Shown here one piece after another: positions 50,301 to 64,000 of a stretch of DNA of 64,000 nt. How positions within the stretch are numbered: the stretch's first letter is position 1; each line of letters begins with the position of its first letter. The notes under the pieces are model-generated. The model made no database searches, had not been told where the DNA came from, and saw only the letters and a program-made list of their open reading frames with translations. The position numbers were made by a program, and so were the translations under genes. Source of the DNA: Tomocerus qinae (Eukaryota; Arthropoda; Collembola; Entomobryomorpha; Tomoceridae); NCBI GenBank assembly GCA_020055645.1, contig CM034548.1, forward strand, positions 24,974,201 to 25,038,200, written 5' to 3'.

Positions 50301-53300
50301 GAAGTAAAGTACTTAAATATAGTCGGTCTAGTTTATAATGACAGTACATATCGGTGAACAGAGTGGTCAAATTGCATCTTTGCACCTATTATTTTAAGTC
50401 AACGTAAGAATGACAAAGACGTCTGAAGGTTGCTGACCATGGCAAATGAATGCAGTAGGTCGTAGTCAAAAGTATTTCCGCTATAGAAACCGAAATTTTT
50501 CTCACAATGTTTCTCAAACTAGGTTAACCTGCATTGTATTCTATGCATGTCAAAAAACCAGAAGAGTAACAGCATTCAGTGGTTGGCTTTGGCTTTTTGT
50601 CACAAAGCAGTTGTCTTTTCTTATGAATAAGTAAATGACATTTTCTTTTCGGGTTCATAACTCAATGTTGTACAAATTGCAAACAAATGAAGTTCTGTCA
50701 CCATTTTAAGTTTACTAAGCTCTATATAGATATAAATTGTAAGGAACGGATATTGAAGTACCAGCCCACTGTTTGTACAACAAAATTACACCGCTAATTT
50801 TTGTTTCTTCTTCGGTAAATAAAATCTGTAGATATTTTTTGGTTCAGTTTTTAAGCATTAGAAACTTACTATTTGTGTCTACACGAAAAAAGTGTTAAGT
50901 AATTAATAATTAGTTGCAGCAACTCAACGATGACATAACTTACTGCATAGCATGACATAATTTCAAGCAGTGCGTTGTATAGTATCTTCTAAAAGAGATT
51001 TCTTGGATGGTCTTTTGTTGTGTGTGTATAGTGTAAAGTGAATTAGGGTAACGTCTTGAAGTGTAAGGATGACGAAGTGGGAACGGAAGATATGTAGAGA
51101 TAATTATGAGAGAATTATGCAGTAAAGTACCTGTTGAGCACAAAGCGATGAAGGTGGTAGCGTGTCTCCGAAGGAGTTGGTTGTTCTTGTTGTTCTGGCC
51201 CTGCTGACCAGAACTCCGCACCAGGAAGAAGTCAACAAAGTCATTGGCTGTAATGATATTCACATCCCAGTTGAGCTGCGACAGGATCATCAGTTCCCAC
51301 GACTGTCAAGTAAATAAGACACAGATTAATTTTGGGCTTCGGGCTGGTTATAAATACTTCCAGTACATTCAACATTTTTATTTGTTAGGATGTCACACTC
51401 GTGTAACCACGCGTTGCGTGGTTCATTTCAGAATGAATCAACTTTGTTCTCCTTGTTGCTCACTTAGAAGGGGGGCATGAGATGAAGGAGTAATATGGAG
51501 CAATGGGAAGATAATAGAATAATTGTGCTGAAATAAATTCCTCCTTAGACTAACTTAATCATAGGATTCTTAGCCGTTACATTCGTTAGCGTCGAATGGA
51601 GAAACGCAACGGATGAAGATGGCAACGTTTTTATTCTCTCCTTATTTATTTGTTTCATGTATATCCTTTGTGTGATAAGGGAGTAAGGGATATGAGTACT
51701 TAATGGGTGTAGTGACTGTAGCATTATAATATGCAAAGATTTGGTGCAAAGTGTTTGTAAGTGATGAAGAGTTCGTCGCTCCAACCGGATGATAAGCAAA
51801 GGAAATGAGAAGAAAAAGTCATATTTTAGTTGAGGTCGAGCGATCACAATAGAGCCAAAGGAACCAAGTTAACCCAAGTGAGAACGATAAGACTCAAGTC
51901 TGACATGAGAGAGCCTTCGATTTTCTTGGGTGTGTACTTAGTAGAGGAGTAGCTCTAGTACCTGCTCTTATTATTATGTATGTTTCCACAAGTAATACGT
52001 AAGAAACGATAAAGTGTTAGATGCCCCAGTCGGGACGGGCCAGTGCAATCCTCACACAACGTCTACTTAACCCTTTTTTGCTTTTTTACAGTAGAGCATT
52101 AATACAAGGGATAGCATCCTTTTATTCATAAAAGGCACGTTGTGTGGGTGAAATGTCACGCATGCATGCTTGGCGAAAAAGTCCAGACGAGATATTTAGA
52201 AGTCAGGGCTGCACATCTAATAGCATTACTACCTCAAGTACCTACCTACTCCAATAAGCATGGAAAGAAGATTGAACGTTTACACACAACCTGCTTACAA
52301 AATAAGCAGGTAAGCAAGTACATAAATATAGGTGAGGCTAAGCTAGAAAACCAACTCTTTCTCTCTGTGTGAGTTGAAGAGTTAAGTGCACGAGTATTAT
52401 TTATCGTACATGTTGAACTGGACTTGTGGACTTTTTCTGTCTGGCTATAGTCTAGTCCATGTTATGAACATACATGTGTGTATAATACTACAGTAGTGAG
52501 TGTCTTTCACTTCCTGTCAAGATGATGCACTTCCTTTCAAGATAAATGTCATAAGACTCACCAAACATGAAAAAGGAAGCCAGGTGCGCCTCATAATTAG
52601 CTAGATTTCCTCTTTCTATCACAACATATGTATTTATAATCCTATGTGTAGCAAATACATGTGAATGTTGTGAGCTATGCTATGTACTTCTTTCGACTTT
52701 AATGCTCACTTATCTCTAACTTCATTAATTTACTTTTCTCGTTTTGATGCTAAGGCACCCTAAAACTATGAAAGGTAATCGTTTCTTATGACTTCTGCCA
52801 TGCAAGACCAATTCACTGAGTAGAATGACTGACTGACCCAGCTATCTGTAATGCAAGTAATTAATTACTCATACAGACCCAGACTCACTCATTTCATAGT
52901 TAATACAGCTGAAAATAAACCATTTTTAGTCTATTCATTCATACAAAACATGCCGTAACTTCAATTACTACAAAAGAATATGTTTACGCACACTTCCATT
53001 GTCAGTTTTGAAATGGACAGACAATATAATATACCTACCCCTATGAGTAATTGTGCTACTACCAAATGATATACAAGTTAGAAAAATTATTAAATACACG
53101 CAAAATATGCTAGATATGTTTAAAAGTGGATTTGGGTTTCTTAAAGCCCTAAAATATTTGAATTGCCGTTTATATCGTTTCACATTTAGCTACTTAGCGG
53201 GATTAAATTCTATTTTGTAATTTCTGAATTGAATAGCATAGGCAACATTTTTTATAAAACGGTTGCGTCTACTAAGTCTGTTATGCAATTTTTATTATTT

Positions 53301-56300
53301 GGAAATGAATGAGCTTGCTGGAAAATGCTATTGGCTTTGTAGATAAAGAGAATGAAGGTAAGTAATCTCATTTTACTATCTGGACTCTGAACTATTTAAG
53401 ACTACTATAGTTAGTTAATAATGATCGGACTGGTTTTGCCAACAATAGGTAGCCTATGCATCAGTATTTCTTTGAATAGCATTGATATTCATAACAGAGC
53501 ACTTTGTTCGTTAGTACCGGACAACTTTTTAGACTTCTTTGTACTCGTTGATCAAAATGAATGATAAAGGGTTTATCTTGTCCGTGTAATTTAAGCAAGA
53601 GGATGAAGGATGCATCTGCAAATGAAGTTAGAGTATAGCGATTTCGTTGCTGTTAAGCATTGTGAATATAGGAGAGCCCTTGAGTACATCCGGTCAACAC
53701 CTTTGTAGAACTTAACTGAGGCACTGTTTGTGTAACCCTATAGCTATATCTTTCACCAACTCCTTACTTGCACTACTTTATCTACTACTTTGCTACTCAC
53801 AGTCTTCGTGTGTATGAATGAACGAGAGAAAAAACCCACCGACTATAGCTACTTGAGACATTTTATATCATACTCTAAGTACACGTATAAAAGTGTATTG
53901 TTTCTATTTACATAGGAAAAAGTATCTTTTCATTGAAGAAATGCTCGTCGAGTTTGCGTTTTCGTTCTCAGAAGTAAATTTTTTCTTTGACTAACCAGCC
54001 TAAAAGGAAATTGTTAGAAAAATAAACTGCAAAAAACTTATTAATAAAACATTCAGCCCCTGAAGTGGTCTTTCCTAATACTTGACTCCACAAAAGTAAT
54101 GAATAAATTGTACGCCGGATAAATGGGAAACGAAACATTTTATTTCTTGTGGAAAAATGTCTATAGGTGCTTATTAGACCAAAGAGTCAATGGTGATATA
54201 AAACATCAAAGGCAAAAAGGGTTTTTGTAACGGATTTTTATACCTTCAAGTAAATTTACTTCCGAATCCCCAAAATTAAAATTACTATTCTGATATTAAT
54301 TTCTAATTAGGAATCTGTTTAGGATTTAATTTTCTAAAAAGTATTATTCTTAGTTAATGAAATTGTTTATTAGTAAAGGTGGTGTATCCTGCCTGGCAAA
54401 AGATTAGGAAACTTCCCTAAACGAAGTAGTTCACTCTAGTAGAGAACAATGAAATGGCAGTACACAATGGTTTTAATCCAGCATAAAATTTAATGCTCCT
54501 ATACGACATGCATAATGTATTGTACCTAAATAAATATATAGAATGTATCTAGTAGGCAAGTCAACTATAAATGAAGCAAATAGAAAAAGATGGTCTAGCC
54601 ACCGTTGGAAATTACAAGTGGAACTGGGAGAGTGAACGAGGGGCATTTAACAAGACATTATTTCTATTCAGCTCAGTCACTCGGAAACTTGCGTATGTAT
54701 ATTTGTAATTCTTACTTCCGACGGACGTCGTATAAAAAATAATAACCTTAACTTTTATAAGTAGAATGAAGGTGAAAGAAAGCACGACATATGTCTGACT
54801 TTTGACTTTGACTCCCTTCACCTGGAATGTGCCTGGAATCATTTTTCCAGGCGTCGCTAGTACCTTTAATATGAATTGTGCTTTGTGAAACATATGTAGA
54901 GGTATCTCTTATCCTATCTCTATGTGTATACATTACGAGTTGTAAGATCCTTAATTGTTTCTCCTATAAAAGTCCTTTCATGCATGTTTAATTTTATTAT
55001 TACTTTGAGTAAGGATTTTTTGTTTTATATGCTCCGTTAAACTCAAGTATACATATGCTAGCAATTTTTAATCATTTTAATTGACTCCTAAAATTTATCA
55101 ATGAAACAAACGTTGGGTTTTTTAATTTTTGTAACTGTTAGTATTTGTAGTATCATTGATACATTTTTACAAGCTTGTATTTTTATAAGCATTATATAAT
55201 ATGTAGGTAAAATTGTGTATGTGAAATGACAGCAGAATCTGTTAGTGGGGAGAGAAGCTATGCCAAGAAAGGGAGACAAAGGACGCTATCGAAATAAACT
55301 ACCGAAAATGTTGTAATTTAGGTAAAATAAAAGAAAATAGTGCAAAGTAGGTGTGTCTACTTATGTACAAACAATTCAGGTACGCAATAATGTGCTTTTT
55401 TACTCGATGCTAGTAGGACATATAATTGTATGTAATGTAAATGGTCTTAAGAGGAGGTAGACGGATAGGGAGATTAATAAGCATCGTGCATGATTCCTTT
55501 AAGGGGAGCAACGAAGGCAAATTAGAAGGAAATCGACTTTCAGTTTCGCTCTTCCGTTCTGTGGCCGCTGACGCATGGACGACTTACAGAACGGAAGACA
55601 ACAAATACTATAAAGGAATGACAAAGCCTTAAGTACAAATTGGAGAATGATGTGGGAACTGCTTGAAGTTGGGAGTAACGAGAAACAGACAATCTCAAGC
55701 AAAACGATTGTCACAGAGTTGACATGTTATGTCATGTCCTGCTCGTTTATATTGTGACGTCCCGTCTTTCCGATGGAGGAGAAACACATTATAATGTAAA
55801 TTCCAAATTAAAAAGCACTCTTACCCGTAGTGACTGTGGTGACACAGAGTTGTCCGTATACCACGAGAGCAATTCCAGGGAAAAGTGATTACACTGTCTT
55901 GTCTTAGATGCCAGCAAGAGACAGACACAAGCCACCAACTGAAGTTGCTCCTTCTTTATCTTGCAACATCCCAAAAATCTATCGAGGAGAGCGACTGACA
56001 AAGGAAACACTGCCTCATCACAGCGTTGTTCTTCGCATACCTGGAAAATGTAATAATTAATTAGCTACTAGCAAGTGAATATGAAATATTTTCTATGCAT
56101 TACAGTTCTATGACTTTGAATATGTAAGTCTGTAAGCCATGAATAATTTAGGGAAATATACCAAGACAAGATTTAAAAGGAACAAAGTAAACACTGGAGA
56201 TAACTGCATTCATAATTACTTAACATATCTAGGTACGTAATATTCAAACTAAGAAATATCTTTGTTCTAATATATTCACCACCGACACTAAATGGTAAAC

Positions 56301-57425
56301 GTCTTGACATTGTGGTCGAACTGATATTGACTGCAACTTGCGACCTATTTATCTAATGAATGTATTTGAATAGAAATCCATGTAAGTAGTGATAAATACT
56401 ATGAGGACAGTTTCTTATCATTTAAAGGGCATAGCTACCTGTAATCACCTTCACATTATTTCAATTCTGTCTAAATAGGTTACAATGACTTGACAATAAT
56501 GCAAATGAATATGTTCATAATGCTATCCTAAAAATAACAAAGAGCGTCGTATTTGCGGTGAAATTGCTCTGCATAATATATGAACTTTTTGACATGAATA
56601 GATTCCGTGCTCATGTCAATCATCGTTAGTGTGGTAAAAATAACACATCAATTTGTGTGAAATGAGTCTTTGTTTCCTTCCGGCCATCCTGATGCACAGA
56701 TGAACGAGGAAGGGAACACGCGACCTGCATCATTTATATTGCAATTGCTGTTTTCTCTGTCATCCTTCATTTCTAATTACACGGATGTAATTAAGATCTT
56801 CCCTTTTTATTTATTCTCATCGTTAAAATATTTAATTGGGACTCATGGAATGCCTTACCAAACGAAGAAAATGGAATCTTTCAATTTATATTACAATCTA
56901 GAGCTGTTGAGACTTGAGACCTAATACAATTACCTAATATATCTTTTCAATTGAGAAGCTACAACTAATGAAGCTGTTTAAGAATAAATATCTTGTACAT
57001 TAGGATGTATGAGATGGTTAGTTATTAGTTAATTGGCGATAGTTTGAGAATTAGCTTGAAGAATAAAATTGTTTAGAAAGAATTGAACAAACCTCAAGCA
57101 TCCAAGAAGCGACGACTTTTCTCATGTAAGGTAAAATATCATCTTTGGTTGTACTGTGGAAATAATCACGGGGCTTATCCATTTTGGACTCGAGGAATTT
57201 TAAGCGACAAACGGCTTTTGAGTGATGGAGAAGGTTGGGATCAAAGTAGGATTGTACGGTATGTTCATCGTACTCGTTCTCCACTCTTTCGGATTTCATT
57301 AATTCTTCATCGGGAGGTTCAGAGCATAAAAGCTCCGCTAAAACCGGCACTTGTGGTTGACAACATGGCAAATCATTTGGCGTTTCTTCCGCAACAGCAT
57401 CCCCCATTGAAATCTGTGGCTGCAT
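44377..57425 (-). CDS. G1/S-specific D-type cyclin
   Basis: Cyclin D binds CDK4/6 and steers RB-family phosphorylation in G1. There are four coding exons: 57425-57093, 56040-55825, 51302-51131 and 44705-44377. All are GT-AG; total 1050 nt, 349 aa. The RB-binding motif L-x-C-x-E is present as Leu32-Leu-Cys34-Ser-Glu36. The cyclin box starts with YMRKVVASWMLEVCEEQRC (from about 100), followed by FPLSVALLDRFL and QLVACVCLLLASK. HATTFIALC marks the second fold. The C-terminus carries the T-P-T-D-V phosphodegron (Thr340-Pro341), matching Thr286 of human cyclin D1. The protein is about 55 residues longer than human D cyclins, partly from an extended N-terminus before LxCxE. The start is ATG 57425; an in-frame TAA lies upstream, and the upstream TTG codon at 57461 is not a plausible start. 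Introns 2 and 3 span 4.5 and 6.4 kb. Confidence 0.96.
44706..51130. other. Cyclin D intron 3, no internal gene recognised
   Basis: 6.4 kb of AT-rich intron. Open frames are short on both strands and none resembles a known protein or has paired splice signals. No tRNA, repeat array or transposon ends were recognised by eye. Confidence 0.6.
51303..55824. other. Cyclin D intron 2, no internal gene recognised
   Basis: 4.5 kb of AT-rich intron with only short chance frames. Nothing structured stood out. Confidence 0.6.
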
Positions 57426-60400
57426 TTTCACTGGTTCTAAATGAACTTTCACGAGTATCAAAATGAGATCAATTCGTTATTTGGAGATCGAAGTTGTTTC
57501 CGAATATTTTCGGAAACGAACGTTAGCTTTGTAGAAGATTGTAAAAATTGAGTTTTATCCGTTGAGAAATATTTTCGTAATTTCTACTGGTTGTTCACTT
57601 TTATAACTTTGCATTGATGAGATGGTTCACTTGCAGGATGCAATGCAGAAGTAAATAGCACAGCAACGCACTAGAGAAACTTATTGATTGAAGACACTCA
57701 ACAAGTGTGCTGAGCTGACGTTGAGTTGAGACTGGAAGACAGAATAACTCTTGTAAGGATAACTTATGTAAGAAGAGACTTGAGAATAAACGAAGGCTGG
57801 CACGCGACTGAATCTAATGTGGGTTGTCCAAGACTTGAAATACGAATAAAATTTTTTCTATCTGCTTTCCCCTCAATCAGCTGCCTTCCATTCCATTGTC
57901 GACTAATGTAATGCAATATTATAAGGGACTTTCTTCTGTCATACACGTAAGACTCATTTACATGTGGATAAACTACCTCACCTCACTACCTACCTACACT
58001 ATAGGCATCCGTCCCTAATCCCTATGCATAGGTAGCATTGAAGGGACAGGGAGATAACCTCCTGTATGTACTCATTGTTGTCTCACCATGCATTGTACTA
58101 TGCATAGATGCCAATGCACAAGAGTACGTATAATACGTTTACTTACCTTTTCAGTTTCTACCAAACCTATTCAGTAGATATAACATGTACACATTTACCT
58201 TGGTTGTATTTACGTTACGTTCCGTACACTTTTTACCTTTAGCCCTGTACCAAGTAAATGGTAACGTTTGCATTCAACTCCTCTGTAGGTACTTACATGG
58301 ACAAATAAATACTACGAGTATTACACAGCAATATAAAAGGACGGACCGGTATAAGACCAGGTGTTCGTCGTCCAGTTAGTTATTGTGCTAGTTTGTATTG
58401 TATTCTTATGCTGGGGATCTCGAATAGGTACATGCTATTACGATACCAAATTCAGTAGATACCTACGCTCACTCACTACATTACAACTCTGCGTGTTCAG
58501 TTATTTCTATACCTGCACTCATTTTCGACTACTATGTTCCTTGTTGTTACCCACATATTTACTACCCTACCCAATTCAATACGCTTTGTAGGTTTACCTA
58601 TAAAGCCCGTCTCAAAACTCTCAAATAGTCAACCATCGATATTGCAGGTACATCATCATCAACCATATAGAAGATCACTGCGCTTATATATCCAATTCAT
58701 AATGATGGTGTTTGGAGAACGCATCAGCTTAGGGGCTGATGATGTCCGTGGCTCTCTCCGCTTGACAACATTCAAGATACCTATTTCTCTAATCATCCCT
58801 TATTCCCCAACACAGATCACCAATATAGATCAATGCAATAAAAATAGACGATATGGGATTTGTACACTGTCTCGCTTCATTGCACATGGACCAACGTTTT
58901 TCATATTGCAACGTTTTACTTTTATACTTAGTTTTGTACATATAGTTTTCCGTATAGGTATTCAGGAGTATCTTTAGTTGTAGGGTTTATCCAGACAAAA
59001 CAATGTTCCTCAATTTGTGAGCTTTGTATATCCATTTGCATTCATTCCTATATGTAATTAAGGCAACCAGTTTCAGCAAAATCTCATCGGCGGGGGACCC
59101 CAACAAAAACGAATCATTAGAAAACATTTGATTTGAATTCAAAATATAGGGAATAAAATTTTTAAAAATTTAAACCCAATTTTGAAAATTTTCTACAATT
59201 ACTATGACACAGATTTAAGGAAAAATCTGCACTTCTGCAGTATTTATAGGCGGCCCATACGGACATAATATTAGTTTATTTCCGCATATTTTATGATGTA
59301 ATAAATGTGTGATATTACCCTTCGGACTTTCTGGAAAAACAATCTTTCATTACAACAAATGGATTCGTTTCGTTGTCAGGCTGGGAAGTTAGAAAAGAAG
59401 TCGTTTCCATTTTATGGTATATTGTCCTGCAGCATTGAATGGCGGTTCTCCCCGATACACGTAGATGCAAATTCACCGGGTTGGTATTACTCCTAAATAC
59501 AATGCAGTCGTATCCCATCATTATCCTTTGCGTTTGGTGAATGTCCATGAACAAAATTACGGAAACTAAGGGAATTTGTTTGCGTGACAGAATTTCTAGG
59601 TGAGAGTGAGAGGTGTCCCGCTGAAAGTGACCATGTCAATAAAAGGGTGCGTCACAATTCAATGAAATCCTGTAATTATATAAACACAACGTTTGTCCTG
59701 CATCCTATATGTTCAATTGTAGTTTATTTTTAGAACATCTATGGGGAATAGGGAATCCGATGCAATCGGGCAAAGGCAAAGACTATATACATACATATGG
59801 CCTAACTCTCAATTCCCTCACTCTTCATTCAATTTAGATCCCATTTTTCACATCTCTTGCCTCATTCCAATAAAAATAGTCATATTCATATCTCACAGCG
59901 CCTAGTGGTGTGATCATATCATATAGGGGTCCCGAGTATATTAACCACTCTCTACACACAAGAGCACGCAACTCGAATATGACAACACTTAAAGCTACCC
60001 CTTTGGTGTTTTGACAATTGATTTTTTAATGTGTCCCTATTTCATTCCATTGCATCCCCGAATCGACTGGTTTATCTGTATCAAAGGATAAACTTTTCCA
60101 TAGATGAATCGGCCAATATCAAATTGTTCAACAGTTTCAATCCCCGTTATTATGAATTTAACGTTGCATAGTTGCATCTTCACATCCCAAGCTAATAATG
60201 ATAGATAAATGCACATAATATGGAAAGTTGGTATTTATTCCAACGATGGAATACAGTATTTAGTATTTCCGACTATAGCTTCTGTAAAAATGTTGGTGCT
60301 GGGTTGCCTTTAATATACTTAATTACTATTAATGCGTGTATGTCACTAAAAATACATAAAACTCATAAATTTAAGCATACTCGGTGAGCGTATCGTACTG

Positions 60401-63400
60401 TAATACACCTCAGTGTACTTATATAGTTTATTGTTTAAGTCTAAGATAATTTATTTGCTGTGTTATATAAAATACCGATACACACATTCATATAAGTGTG
60501 TTGAAAAATTGTGTTAAACATTTGAAAACGTATAAATTTTTGTATCCCAGGATAATTTGACGGATCCCTAACGTAAGTAAAAAAGATGGCAAGAACCAAT
60601 TACAACAAGCTCCACGTGAAAACGAAGTTAGCTTAAAATTATAATATGATATGTGATTTTACTGTAATATTGTACATACTATTGCGAATGAATATGTTTC
60701 TTGTGTCAGTACTCAGTACTTTGTAGAGTAAGATTCTGTGGAAGAAAGGGCTATGTGTTGTAATATCACCCTCGACCTAAATCATGCATTATTGTCTAAA
60801 ACTCCAAGTGTTCTCAAAAATTGTTGAAATGATTTACGCAATTCTATACACTACCGCATTTATTTGTAATTGTCCGAAGAAAAAAGTTGCTATACGGCGA
60901 TTTGAGACAAAGACGTTAGATGATTAGAGCCAGCTTGTTTCCCAGAAGTCAAACGAGGTCAAATTTGCAAAAAGAAGAAAATAACATCATGCAATGCGGG
61001 GAGTAAGCAATGTCGTGTAGGTGGAATTAGAAATGAGACATATGAGTACAAAGACAAAAGCATAACGCATTAACAAAGGTTACATAAACCATATTCGTAT
61101 AGCATAGCTGACCATATGTACATTCATGATTGACTAAAGGTTATGTACTTCTAACGTTCATCAGAATGTAAACATAAACATTATCTGCATGTGAGTGTTA
61201 AGCTCGTGCTATGCTAAGTCTGCCATTTCCTTACTTTGCGTTACGCAGATGCATGCATTGAATTTTTCAAAGTATTTTGCATTTGTACTCATCAGCACTG
61301 GGAACAAAGACTAAAGTAGTACTTATTGAAAATATATTATAACCTATTTAGAAAAGAATCGTATCGATAATACATTGGCTATAATGAAATATTAGGATAT
61401 ACTTTTTGTTCTATTTGGTTACCAATTATTCTGACAACTAAAATGTATTCCGCTGTTGTGATGTTACTCCTATTATTTTACTGTTTATTACAAGATGCGG
61501 TGTGGCTTCCGTCACTTTGCCACTGAAGTGATATAGCAATGGCCATTATGCGTACACACACCTCATTGCTGAAATAAGCATGTAGAGGAAGTGGCTAAAG
61601 CACAATAAGTTAAATTTAAGATGCGTTTGCAAGATGTTTGATTCCTCAATTAGTAGTTTTCGCGTATTAGCAGGTACTTGGAGAGAACGCATGGTTTTGT
61701 TTTGTTTAGGTTGGTATAAACAATAAACAAGTATATTGTAATAACAACACAGGGATTTGCAAATGATTGGAAAGGGAATAGTGGAACGCGCAAGCAAGGT
61801 GGCTCGTGGAAAGCTAGTGCTGTCCATGTGCCATGAAGAATAAATGATGCGGATGAGCATAGCAAGTAGAAGCACAAGTGTGGCTCCTCTTCAATAATCT
61901 ATCTGGATTATATCAACGTTACTTTATAGCTATAACTAGTAAATGATATTTAATAGGGTAGCATACGCAAAACACGAGCAAGGAAAGAAGAATCTTCGTG
62001 TGTAGAGTTGCACATATTATCTGCATCTACCTACTTACAAAAAAATTGTAATCGTAAAATTTAAACAGACAAGTAGTGGTGAGTAATACCTGTACTTAGA
62101 TCGGAGCATAATATTTTGCTTAGTTATTGTTTGTTATTAGAGGACAAAGGGCAGTGCCTTGGATTGCAATGACTCTTGACATAGCTTGACAGTAAGCAAG
62201 CAAAGAGCAGGTTGAGTGACCCATCGCCAACAACACTATCATCAAATTGAGAAAGTATAACATATTGCAACTGGACAGTTGAAGAGAGGTCAAGAATCGG
62301 AAACCTTCATGCCAATCCGAGTAATTATTATCAAATCGTAACAAGTACATACATGAATACATTTGCTATACTTGAATACAGAAGACGAAGCATTCAAAAG
62401 GTGTGCGTACAAAAATGAACATTCTTTTTGTCACTACTCAAAGCCAATTGTTTCACTGGACTGAAAATTCAACGGATACTACCAAATGAACCTGCTTGCT
62501 TGCAAGGATATGGATCTAAAATCCAATAGCTTAAACTAGTAGCCGTTGATTCTTAACTCCAACACGTTGTGGTCATTTTTGCTCGATTTCTGGAGCTCCG
62601 TCCGGTAGCCATATGGCCATCGGTAGCAACTATCAAGAGCAACGGTCATGTACCTATACCACTAAGTTATAATAATATTGGTAGACAACTAACGTATGTG
62701 CGTTTTACTTTTCGTAGGCATTATCTGCCCTTCTGCATAATGCTATTATGTATACCAAGATAAGTATCGCTGATACCATCATGCGTAATATGCACAGGAA
62801 TATCACATTTGTTATTCTTATACCACCTACAATACCTACTCCATAACTGAAGCAATGTTGCTGTACTCCAACTATTGAAATTAAGTGACCATGAGATGAA
62901 TGACGCCTGCATGCTGCAATATCTGATAACGATCTTTCCTTTTTATCCCTAATATTTCTAGAAACCCAAGTCCACTTTTACAACTGAGCATAGCGAATGT
63001 TTGCCTTGCGATTGTAAAGTTTGAGCAATACGGACGGTAATCTATGATGAAGAAAGAGGTAAATACATACTTAGGGAAATTGCTATCACCGATAAAATTG
63101 GTTAGCTAAAGAAAATAAATAATAGCTTCTCAAAGCTAACGGAGAAATCGTGCAATTAAATGACATCATTTTCTTAGCCTTACAAACCCCACTATCTTCT
63201 ATTGTCTCTCACAAACACGATAAAGGAAAATATAATTACGGAAGCATCATAACAAACAGTCATCAATACAAAATTGGGTTTCTTGAATAGGTCGTCTATA
63301 AGGTTCTCTAATTTGCGTAGTTACATTATTATACGTATATCCATGAAAATGAGCATCAGATTCAGCAACACAAAATTTTAAGTTGTCTCCTTATGCATAG

Positions 63401-64000
63401 TTAGACAAATTACTAGAAGTAAACAAAGCCCATATAGTTTTCTAAATATGATTACATTGTTGATAGTAAATATTTTGATAAAGTTTAAAACCCAAATTTC
63501 CATAATGCTTCAGAGCAAGGAAATGCAATGTGAGTACTTATCATTTGTTGTATTTGTAATCTCAGGTTGTCAACAGAGAAAATAAAGCGTTAGGATGATG
63601 AGACGAGGACGACTAATAGCGTTGCGTTTCAAATAGCGTTGCTCAGTCCAGTTTAACGATAGCATTTGCATATACTGCTGGTAAACAGTCGAATACATAA
63701 TATTATATCGTTATAGAAGTAATTCGCAGCAGTTGTCGTATGGAGAAAATAAATAAAAGTTATTTGGTTCGGTCAGTCAAGTAGCCATTAACATTAGGAG
63801 AGCAGTCGGGAGTCGAAGTGTATGTACAGATACTAGAAGTCAACTTGGATGCGAGCGAATGTTATTAGAAGATGTCTTTAGGCAATCATGTACTTCTACT
63901 GTGTTTACCTACATCAAAATACGTACGATACGTACATAGTAAGTAGATAGTGTAGTAGTAGATATTAAGTATTAGAAGCTGGTCCTCGACTCACTCCTAG
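57426..64000. other. Upstream region of cyclin D, no gene recognised
   Basis: About 6.6 kb holding the cyclin D 5' leader and promoter by position. The longest open frame (plus 58534-58977, 147 codons) has irregular composition and no family resemblance. Words such as TACCTACC and GTAGGTA are frequent around 57970-58600. I saw no poly(A)-bounded gene, tRNA or transposon ends. Confidence 0.5.

Noticed and set aside
57426..57461. Upstream cyclin D start at 57461
   Set aside because: The codon is TTG, not ATG, and an in-frame TAA lies just before it; ATG 57425 is the first true start.
58534..58977. 147-codon plus-strand frame upstream of cyclin D
   Set aside because: Low-information composition, overlaps other chance frames, no splice sites or similarity recognised.

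Overview
The window is a piece of animal nuclear DNA: AT-rich, with split genes, canonical GT-AG introns and large non-coding stretches. ALKBH8, a D-type cyclin with a C-terminal TPTDV site, a long THOC2 and a protein with an MGA-type Cys cluster all point to a metazoan. The spacing and repeats look like an invertebrate. I cannot name the phylum or species.

Layout. 1-1400: 3' exons of a plus-strand single-pass membrane protein, with a possible second terminal exon at the very start. 2422-11992: a complete 24-exon THOC2 gene on the minus strand, reconstructed in frame (1549 aa). 12119-15842: non-coding, between the divergent THOC2 and ALKBH8. 15843-19319: a complete 10-exon ALKBH8 (604 aa) on the plus strand. 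20263-21856: a three-exon, single C2H2 finger protein (466 aa) on the minus strand, tail-to-tail with ALKBH8. 22000-29500: a repeat-rich gap with a 2 kb foldback made of two opposed copies of a tRNA-headed element, a smaller inverted-repeat element inside one arm, and perfect palindromes. 29597-40050: a seven-exon gene (813 aa) with an MGA-like Cys cluster; its introns hold a 107 bp foldback, a SINE nested in a terminal-inverted-repeat element and several related small elements. 40600-43800: element copies, including one with a perfect 8 bp target duplication, a decayed copy of one exon of the MGA-like gene, and an inverted repeat. 44377-57425: a complete four-exon cyclin D gene (349 aa) on the minus strand with 4.5 and 6.4 kb introns. 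57426-64000: no gene recognised.

All five reconstructed reading frames close to a multiple of three with GT-AG junctions, which is strong internal support. The genes act in mRNA export (THOC2), tRNA wobble-uridine modification (ALKBH8), G1 control (cyclin D) and probably chromatin/transcription (MGA-like). They look like ordinary unlinked animal genes rather than one functional cluster. The points most worth a second look are two possible THOC2 C-termini, alternative ends in the membrane-protein and MGA-like genes, the 107 bp foldback, and the repeat architecture. I did not find convincing evidence of a new biological system.
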